DNA of 7,206 bases. Source: Spirochaetales bacterium (GTDB lineage Bacteria > Spirochaetota > Spirochaetia > JABEVK01). The notes beneath the pieces are model-generated. The model made no database searches. It saw nothing but the letters and a program-made list of their open reading frames with translations, and was not told the origin of the DNA. Positions 1 through 4,942 of the stretch are shown in pieces; within the stretch, counting starts at the first letter, position 1, and each line of letters opens with the position of its first letter. The position numbers and the translations under genes are program-made. The stretch spans positions 1-7,206 of the forward strand of contig JABEVL010000182.1 of NCBI GenBank assembly GCA_013043995.1. The letters are read 5' to 3'.

Positions 1-361
1 TGATCCTGATTTCCCGCAACCTGTCGTAGCCGTCACGAAACAGGATCCAGCACCCCGCCGAATAGTCCTTGCCCACGTCAAAACGAAACTCCCAGAGGGT
101 CTTGTCCGGGGAACCCGACCTGACGTGAGTCACCGTCAAACGGACGGGCTTACCATCGGGCTGAGGGATTTCAAGGGACTGCGGCTTCAAAAGCGCAACG
201 GGGGTCAGGAACAAAAGCTTCTGAGCCCGGGCGTCTAGACGGGCCTCGAGCGTCGAGGGCACCAGATTCTCCTGGGTCTGCTGCCAAGGGTCGGCGTGGA
301 GCTGGAAAGCTCCCCAAAAGCCGAAGAAAGCGAGAACCCCGACGAACCAGCTTTGTTTCAT
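1..361 (-). CDS. Secreted or periplasmic protein of unknown function, partial (3' end outside window)
   Basis: This reading frame has no stop and leaves the window at the left edge, so only the first 120 residues are visible. The N-terminus is a textbook signal peptide: MKQSW, a hydrophobic stretch of V, L, A, F and W to about residue 20, then a likely signal peptidase I site after QLHA, before DPWQQ. There is no cysteine at the cleavage site, so it is probably not a lipoprotein. The mature part has no motif I recognise; a stretch near residues 70-115 alternates charged and hydrophobic residues in a beta-rich manner. The ATG overlaps the der stop codon as ATGA, which suggests translational coupling, and a G-rich run (GGGGCGGG) lies just upstream. 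It is the third gene of the ptsI-der operon. Frame, signal peptide and overlap are seen directly; secretion is inferred; function is unknown. Confidence 0.8.
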   Translation of the reverse strand, partial: MKQSWFVGVLAFFGFWGAFQLHADPWQQTQENLVPSTLEARLDARAQKLLFLTPVALLKPQSLEIPQPDGKPVRLTVTHVRSGSPDKTLWEFRFDVGKDYSAGCWILFRDGYDRLREIRI

Positions 362-1677
362 TTCCCGCCCCGTACCTCAAACTGGATCGGCACGTCGGCA
401 AACCCCAGGTCTTTTCGGATGCGGTTGATCAGGTACTCGGTCAACGAACTTGGCGTGTCCTTTCCATGGTTGCCGAAAGCGACAAATTTGACGGGAAGAA
501 CGCTCACCTGCGTGAGGTAGCGAATTTTATAGGTCACGCCCTTGATTTGGGGCGTGGGAAGGTCCTCCATCCAGAACTTGAGCATCTCGTTCAGTTTTGC
601 GGTGTCGATCCTCTGGTAAAGCTGCTTGTTCACCCGCACTACGGTCTGGAGCAGTTCCTTGAGGCCCTCGCCCTGCTTGGCAGAAAGGGGAACGACCGGC
701 GCAAAGTCGAGGATGGGGAAAAGAAAACGGATGCGGTCCCGAACGGCCTCAACCTGGTTTTTAATCTTGGGCAAAAGGTCCCATTTGTTCAGACCGAAGA
801 TAATTCCCCGGCCTTCTTTGACGATCTGGTAGGCGATTTTTTTGTCCTGATCCGTCAGCCCTTCTTCTGCGTCGATCAGCAGCAAGACCACGTCGCTTTC
901 ACCGATCGTTTTGATGGCCCGGTTGACCGAGTAATACTCCACGTCCTCGACGACCTTCCCCCTGCGGCGAATCCCCGCCGTGTCCAGAACGCGGATCCTC
1001 CGTCCCTGAAAAATAAAGCGGCCTTCGACAGGGTCGCGCGTCGTTCCGGGGATTTCAGAAACAATCGAAAGATCACTGTCGGTCAGCAAATTGACAAGGG
1101 TCGACTTTCCGGCGTTGGGCTTGCCCAGGATGGCCAGCCTCAGGTCAGGCTCGGGTTCCAGAGGAAGCGCCAGGCGGGGAAGTCTGTCAAAGACCCTCTC
1201 GGTGAGTTCGTCCACGCCCCTTCCGTGCGAAGCACTCAGGCACACGTACTCGGCAAAGCCCAGGGACAAAAAATCAGCCGCCAGGGTGTCTTTTTCAGGA
1301 GAATCCGCCTTGTTCAAGGCCACGATCATTTTGGCGGCGTAAGGTCTTAATAGAGCGATAAAATCCTCATCCTCGGGCGTAAGATTGCGGATATCAAGCA
1401 CCAAAATGATCAGGTCGCAACTCTTGGCCCGTTCGATGCTTCGAGCGGCGACCACTCGGTCGAGTTCTCCCCCTTCGGTCTGATACCCGCCGGTGTCGGC
1501 CAAAAGGACGTAGCGGTCCCCATTTTTCCAGACGGATTCGACGGCGTCGCGGGTGACGCCCGGTGTGGGGTCGGTAATAGCCTGCCGCTTACCGACAAGA
1601 CGGTTGAATAACGTGGATTTCCCCACATTGGGACGGCCCACCAGGGCAACTCGGGAAACTTGGGTGACTTCATTCAC
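358..1677 (-). CDS. der: Ribosome biogenesis GTPase Der (EngA), double-GTPase
   Basis: Der binds the 50S subunit in the cytoplasm and uses two tandem GTPase domains for its late assembly. Both domains are complete. Domain 1 has GRPNVGKS (14-21), the PGVTRD switch (39-44), DTGG (61-64), NKAD (122-125) and SAS (148-150). Domain 2 has GKPNAGKS (185-192), PGTTRD (210-215), DTAG (232-235), NKWD (297-300) and SAK (332-334). A KH-like C-terminal domain follows from about 345 to 439. At 439 residues it is near the short end of the family but not truncated. The start is a GTG codon; a GGAAGG sequence ten bases upstream serves as ribosome binding site. The ORF overlaps the 3' end of ptsI by 8 bases and its stop overlaps the next gene by 4, so it is cotranscribed and probably translationally coupled. 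Identification is secure. Confidence 0.98.
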   Translation of the reverse strand: MNEVTQVSRVALVGRPNVGKSTLFNRLVGKRQAITDPTPGVTRDAVESVWKNGDRYVLLADTGGYQTEGGELDRVVAARSIERAKSCDLIILVLDIRNLTPEDEDFIALLRPYAAKMIVALNKADSPEKDTLAADFLSLGFAEYVCLSASHGRGVDELTERVFDRLPRLALPLEPEPDLRLAILGKPNAGKSTLVNLLTDSDLSIVSEIPGTTRDPVEGRFIFQGRRIRVLDTAGIRRRGKVVEDVEYYSVNRAIKTIGESDVVLLLIDAEEGLTDQDKKIAYQIVKEGRGIIFGLNKWDLLPKIKNQVEAVRDRIRFLFPILDFAPVVPLSAKQGEGLKELLQTVVRVNKQLYQRIDTAKLNEMLKFWMEDLPTPQIKGVTYKIRYLTQVSVLPVKFVAFGNHGKDTPSSLTEYLINRIRKDLGFADVPIQFEVRGGK

Positions 1678-3400
1678 TTGGGGAAAACCTTCCTTGGCTG
1701 TAGGCGGTCACGAACGCCTCAATTTCGTCGGAACGACGCATCTTCAGCACGTCTTCGGCAACGTGTTCTGCTTCACTGTAAGTCAACGATCGGAGGACCG
1801 ATTTCATCTTCGGCAAACCCACGGCGTTCATGCTAAATTCGTCCAGTCCCAAGCCCGCCAGAATCAACGCCGCCTTGGAATTGCTGGCCATCTCGCCGCA
1901 CATGGCGACGGGGATTCCGGCCTCGTGCGCGTTATCGATCACCAGTTTGATCAGCCTCAGAACACCCGGATGAAAAGGTTCATAGAGGCTGGCGATTCTT
2001 TCGTTCCCCCTGTCCACCGCCAGAGTGTACTGGGTCAGGTCGTTCGTCCCAATGGAAAAGAAATCCACAAGCCGCGCCAGGTGGTCAGAAACCATCGCCG
2101 CCGAAGGAACCTCGATCATCGTCCCTATGGGGATATTGGGTGCAAACGGAACTTTCTCGGAAGTCAGCTGGTTTTTCACCTCTTCCAGAATGGCCAGAAC
2201 CTGTTCAAGTTCTCCCACGCCCGAAATCATCGGGAACATGATTTTCAGATTCCCGTAGACCGAGGCGCGCAAAAGAGCCCGAAGCTGGGTTTGGAAAATT
2301 TTCCGGTCCGCCAAACAAAACCTGATCGCCCGCCAACCCAGCAAGGGGTTAGACTCTTTGGCAGGATAAAGATCAGGAGCTAACTTGTCTCCCCCCAGAT
2401 CGAGCGTGCGGATCGTCACAGGGCGTCCTTCCATCCCTTCCAGGACACGGCGGTACGCCTGACACTGAATCTCTTCTGAGACGTTGGCCCCATTCTGGAT
2501 AAATAAAAACTCCGATCGGTACAGGCCGACCCCATCGGCACCGTGAGCTAAAACATTTTCAACTTCGTCAGGGATTTCGATGTTGGCGTTGAGCTGGAAG
2601 GTTCGCCCGTCGAGGGTCACACAGGGAAGTCCGCCCAAAACCTTCAGATCCGCCTGAGTCTTTTCGTGCAAGATCTTTCTTTGGATGTACTCCTCGATCA
2701 CGGCTTCCGCGGGATTGATGAGAACCTGACCGTTCTCACCGTCAACGACGACCCAGTCGCCGTTATGAATCTCGCGGGTCGCCCAAACGCAACCCAAAAC
2801 GGCAGGAATTTCAAAAGATCGGGCCAGGATCGCCGTGTGCGTCGTGTTGCCGCCGGCGTCCATCACCAGGCCGAGGACAGACTTTTTATTCATGGCCACC
2901 GCATCGCTGGGCAGTAAATTGGAGGTGACCAGTATCGCCTCTCCCTTAAGCTCTGCAAGCGAGGAATGAACGGCTTTCCCCAAAAGATGCTGAAGGATAC
3001 GCCGTGAAACATCGCGGATGTCCATCGTCCTTTCCTTGAGGTAGACGTCCTGCACCGTTCCCAATTTCCGAAGCAGCTCATTGACGACGTCCTGGACGAC
3101 CCACTCGACATTTTTTTTGGTTTTAGCGAGCTGGATGTCAATTTTCGCATCGATCTCGGGGTCACGCAGCATCATGATGTGCGTGGCCAAAAACCCGTCG
3201 GGATCTGAATGTTCCCGGGCTTGAAGAAGCTCAAGTTCCTCAATCGCACGAGCCACTGCGGTACGGTACCTTTCCATTTCCGAAACGACCTCAGCCTCGA
3301 GAATCTCGTATTCGGGGACGTTCAGCTCGTCATCGTTGTACAGGTAGGCCCGACCGATCGCAAAACCCGGCGAAGCCGGAACACCCTTGAGCACTTTCAT
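1670..3400 (-). CDS. ptsI: Phosphoenolpyruvate-protein phosphotransferase (PTS Enzyme I)
   Basis: Enzyme I autophosphorylates from PEP on a histidine and passes the phosphate to HPr, the first step of the sugar or regulatory phosphotransferase system in the cytoplasm. With the start at 3400 the protein has 576 residues, a normal length. The N-terminal HPr-binding region is about 1-145. The phospho-histidine domain carries GGNTTHTAILARS (183-195) with His188 as the acceptor. The PEP-binding barrel follows from about 255, with GLYRSEFLF (292-300), DLGGDK (334-339), GTNDLTQY (451-458) and the catalytic Cys501 in AMCGEMA. A TTG codon at 3436 would add 12 residues, but it lies inside the -35 box, and MKVLKGVPASPG is the typical family N-terminus. 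No ptsH or sugar permease is in the window, so a transport versus regulatory role cannot be decided. It is the first gene of the operon, apparently on a leaderless mRNA. Confidence 0.97.
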   Translation of the reverse strand: MKVLKGVPASPGFAIGRAYLYNDDELNVPEYEILEAEVVSEMERYRTAVARAIEELELLQAREHSDPDGFLATHIMMLRDPEIDAKIDIQLAKTKKNVEWVVQDVVNELLRKLGTVQDVYLKERTMDIRDVSRRILQHLLGKAVHSSLAELKGEAILVTSNLLPSDAVAMNKKSVLGLVMDAGGNTTHTAILARSFEIPAVLGCVWATREIHNGDWVVVDGENGQVLINPAEAVIEEYIQRKILHEKTQADLKVLGGLPCVTLDGRTFQLNANIEIPDEVENVLAHGADGVGLYRSEFLFIQNGANVSEEIQCQAYRRVLEGMEGRPVTIRTLDLGGDKLAPDLYPAKESNPLLGWRAIRFCLADRKIFQTQLRALLRASVYGNLKIMFPMISGVGELEQVLAILEEVKNQLTSEKVPFAPNIPIGTMIEVPSAAMVSDHLARLVDFFSIGTNDLTQYTLAVDRGNERIASLYEPFHPGVLRLIKLVIDNAHEAGIPVAMCGEMASNSKAALILAGLGLDEFSMNAVGLPKMKSVLRSLTYSEAEHVAEDVLKMRRSDEIEAFVTAYSQGRFSPSE

Positions 3401-3406
3401 TTTGTT

Positions 3407-3436
3407 ATTATAGTCAGAATAGAAAATTGCTGTCAA
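3407..3436 (-). promoter_or_regulatory. Sigma70-type promoter of the ptsI operon, predicted leaderless start
   Basis: On the minus strand a perfect TTGACA (3431-3436) is followed, 18 bases later, by a perfect TATAAT (3407-3412). Only AACAAA separates the -10 box from the ATG at 3400. With the usual six-base gap between -10 and +1, transcription would start at the A of the start codon. No Shine-Dalgarno is present. The hexamers are seen directly; leaderless transcription is inferred. Confidence 0.85.
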
Positions 3437-3454
3437 ACACGCCCCCTCCCTTGA

Positions 3455-3483
3455 TTGCCGAAAGCCACCCCCTCGGTTAAAAT
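3455..3483 (+). promoter_or_regulatory. Sigma70-type promoter of the GerMN gene, predicted leaderless start
   Basis: TTGCCG (3455-3460) and TAAAAT (3478-3483) are spaced by 17 bases. The -10 box ends six bases (AACAAC) before the ATG at 3490, the same geometry as in the divergent ptsI promoter, and again no Shine-Dalgarno is visible. The -35 box is only a 4/6 match, so this is weaker than the ptsI promoter. The two -35 boxes lie back to back, 18 bases apart. Confidence 0.65.
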
Positions 3484-3489
3484 AACAAC

Positions 3490-4356
3490 ATGCCGAAACA
3501 CCGAATCCCCACCTGGGCCTTGGCCTGGCTTACAGGACTGGCCGTTGTAGCTGTGATTTTTCTTGCCAATACGGGAGCCGTGGACCGACTTATGGACGCC
3601 GTGGGACTAACTCGCGTTCTCTACCCAAACAAAAGCCAGCTCGCCTCAAATGTAATTCGGCAAGATTCTCCTGCGTCGCCTCTTTCAGCCCAAATCAACC
3701 TCGAGCAGGCACCTCCCGGTCCAGCCCTGCCCCTTGCAGCACAAATTCCTGCAGACCCCTCAGTGCGGGCCTCTGAACCCTCCACCATCCTACCCAATGC
3801 CGCAGTTCCTTCCTCTCAAGTTCCTGCATTGTCCGTTTCTCCAGTTTCCTCTCCGACGTCCTCGCCAGCTTTAACTTCAGCTCCCCCTGATCCAGGTGTT
3901 TCAGGAACTGGAGCTTCCGCCCCGTCCCCGACCTCTGCCCAGGAACCCCTGTTTTTCTTGAAGATGGGACCCGACGGCCGTCTTGAACCCACACCCTTTG
4001 TCCGGCAGGTCGTCGCCGGCAACACCCCGCTCACCGCGGCGCTCCAGGCCTTGCTCATGGGCCCCACCCTGTTTGAAAAAAGCGCCGGGGCGATCAGCCT
4101 TATTCCTGAGGGGACTCGGTTGCTTTCCGTCCGAGTCGAAAACGGGACGGCGTTTTTGAGCTTTAGCGATGAATTTGCTCACAACGTCTTGGGACTCGAA
4201 GGCCTGGCCGGACAGCTCAAGGAAGTGGTTTGGACCGCAACCCAATTTCCGTCGGTCCAGAGGGTACAAATCCTGATAAACGGCCAGTACAGTTCCGCTC
4301 ACAGCGTGGATGGCCTGTCGATGGCCCTGCCCCTGGACCGGTCGAACTTGCGTTAG
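3490..4356 (+). CDS. Membrane-anchored GerMN-domain protein with proline/serine-rich linker
   Basis: This 288-residue protein has three parts. Residues about 9-28 form one hydrophobic helix after a short basic N-terminus, so it is probably anchored in the inner membrane with the rest outside the cytoplasm. Residues about 60-152 are a low-complexity linker rich in Pro, Ser and Ala. Residues about 153-288 resemble the GerMN domain, with the pattern ALLMGPT (187-193), LIPEGTRLLSVRVENGTAFL (204-223), a serine-rich FSDEF strand, then VVWTATQFPSV (246-256) and VQILINGQ (259-266). GerMN was named from spore proteins GerM and LpqB-like lipoproteins, but also occurs in non-sporulating bacteria; its molecular role is poorly defined, and binding to cell-wall or protein partners is a guess. 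The gene is divergent from ptsI. Domain assignment is from pattern recognition, fairly confident; function is unknown. Confidence 0.85.
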   Translation: MPKHRIPTWALAWLTGLAVVAVIFLANTGAVDRLMDAVGLTRVLYPNKSQLASNVIRQDSPASPLSAQINLEQAPPGPALPLAAQIPADPSVRASEPSTILPNAAVPSSQVPALSVSPVSSPTSSPALTSAPPDPGVSGTGASAPSPTSAQEPLFFLKMGPDGRLEPTPFVRQVVAGNTPLTAALQALLMGPTLFEKSAGAISLIPEGTRLLSVRVENGTAFLSFSDEFAHNVLGLEGLAGQLKEVVWTATQFPSVQRVQILINGQYSSAHSVDGLSMALPLDRSNLR

Positions 4357-4443
4357 AGGCTATGTTTTTCTAAGGGGTCATTTGGGACTATTCTTAACCT
4401 GACGGGGTTGGGGAGCCGGTGGCAGGCTGTGTCCGCCTTGAGG

Positions 4444-4496
4444 CGACGCTCCTGGAAACAGGGCAGATCTAACTCTCGACGCTCTGGAACAAGCTC
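4444..4496 (+). repeat. Imperfect direct repeat inside the transposase remnant
   Basis: Copy one (4444-4464, CGACGCTCCTGGAAACAGGGC) and copy two (4477-4496, CGACGCTCTGGAACAAGCTC) begin with the same eight bases and share TGGAA, with small indels, offset by 33 bases. Copy one lies exactly where the transposase reading frame is broken, so a short duplication with later drift may have caused the break. The similarity is visible; the mechanism is inferred. Confidence 0.4.
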
Positions 4497-4855
4497 TTTG
4501 GGCTAGACCGATCAATGCAGGACTGATCCATCACAGTGACCATGGAAGCCAATACTTATCAATCCGCTACAGTAATAGGCTGACACAAGCCAAGATCGAC
4601 GCCTCAGCAGGAACTGTTGGTGATGCTTACGACAATGCCTTCGCCGAGACGATCAACGGGTTGTTCAAAGCGGAAGTCACAGGGAAACGAGGCCCTTGGA
4701 AGGGCCGGGAGGCTGGTGAATTGGCAACACTGGAATGGGTTCATTGGTTCAAAACCAAACGTTTATTATCATCAATCGGCTACGTACCACCTGCAGAATA
4801 CGAAGCGATGTATTACACTGAAAACAACCGGCTCGTTGAGTCCGGACTTAAGTAA
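4463..4855 (+). pseudogene. IS3-family transposase (OrfB), C-terminal fragment
   Basis: The frame reads NRADLTLDALEQALWA, then HHSDHGSQY, DAYDNAFAETINGLFK, TLEWVHWF and PPAEYEA, ending at TAA 4853-4855. This is the C-terminal half of the rve-type DDE integrase core of IS3 OrfB proteins. The second Asp (in HHSDHG) and the Glu (in FAETI) are present with exactly 35 residues between them, the DD35E spacing. The first catalytic Asp region and the helix-turn-helix part are missing. The open frame begins only after a TGA at 4439-4441. Upstream, at about 4378-4443, another frame reads TILNL and WQAVSALR, resembling the TVLDLFSR...GWQVS..LR segment that normally precedes this part; the frame break falls in 4443-4463. 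That upstream extension is inference; the fragment itself is secure. It is not functional. Confidence 0.88.
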
Positions 4856-4870
4856 AAAAGGCTCCGCTCA

Positions 4871-4885
4871 TTCCGGGGCGATTCA
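4871..4885 (+). repeat. Probable right terminal inverted repeat of the IS3 remnant
   Basis: The sequence TTCCGGGGCGATTCA reads on the other strand as TGAATCGCCCCGG, which resembles the TGAACCGCCCC-type termini of many IS3 elements. It lies 16 bases after the transposase stop, the expected place. The left partner is absent, so the repeat cannot be verified within the window. Confidence 0.6.
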
Positions 4886-4927
4886 CTCCCGTCATACGGC
4901 TCATCCTATCCGTTCCCTTGCGGAAAC
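4886..4927 (-). ncRNA. Possible group II intron remnant (end of domain IV and 5' half of domain V)
   Basis: Read on the minus strand, 4905-4886 is GATGAGCCGTATGACGGGAG. This resembles the 5' strand and loop of group II intron domain V, whose consensus starts GAGCCGTATG. Just 5' of it, 4927-4912 forms a six-pair stem GTTTCC/GGGAAC (one G-U pair) closed by a GCAA tetraloop; the stem is only complete on this strand. The 3' half of domain V (normally ending CGTACGGTTC) is absent because the IS right end begins at 4885. No intron reverse transcriptase is present. The sequence is seen; the identity is from memory of the consensus and rests on a short match. Confidence 0.4.
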
Positions 4928-4942
4928 TTCTGCAGTACCCGC

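Larger units (their letters stand above)
4378..4885 (+). mobile_element. Truncated IS3-family insertion sequence remnant
   Basis: The right part of an IS3-family element is present: the C-terminal half of its transposase, then a short tail ending in a plausible right terminal repeat that finishes in ATTCA at 4885. No left terminal repeat and no orfA were found. The left boundary is uncertain. Clear protein similarity begins near 4463, but a weaker match in another frame can be followed back to about 4378, or 4369 at most, leaving at least 12 bases after the GerMN stop codon at 4356. The element cannot move by itself. It sits between two convergent genes. Confidence 0.75.

Noticed and set aside
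171..401. A 76-codon minus-strand frame at the left edge
   Set aside because: It is out of frame with the signal-peptide gene that starts at the ATGA overlap with der, and its start lies within der.
466..1350. A 294-codon open frame on the plus strand inside der
   Set aside because: It is antisense to the unmistakable der gene, its translation matches nothing I recognise, and it has the composition expected of a shadow frame.
1553..2383. A 276-codon plus-strand open frame across the der/ptsI junction
   Set aside because: It is antisense to two confirmed genes, with a His/Arg/Gln-rich composition typical of a shadow of real coding sequence.
3401..3436. A longer PtsI start at the TTG at 3436, adding 12 residues
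   Set aside because: The TTG is part of the -35 hexamer and the extension spans the -10 box. Family N-termini begin at MKVLKGVPASPG.
3901..4302. A 133-codon minus-strand frame under the GerMN gene
   Set aside because: It overlaps the conserved GerMN domain on the opposite strand, has no recognisable family and no promoter.
4431..4447. Rho-independent terminator for the GerMN gene
   Set aside because: The stem has a bulge and no T run follows on either strand.
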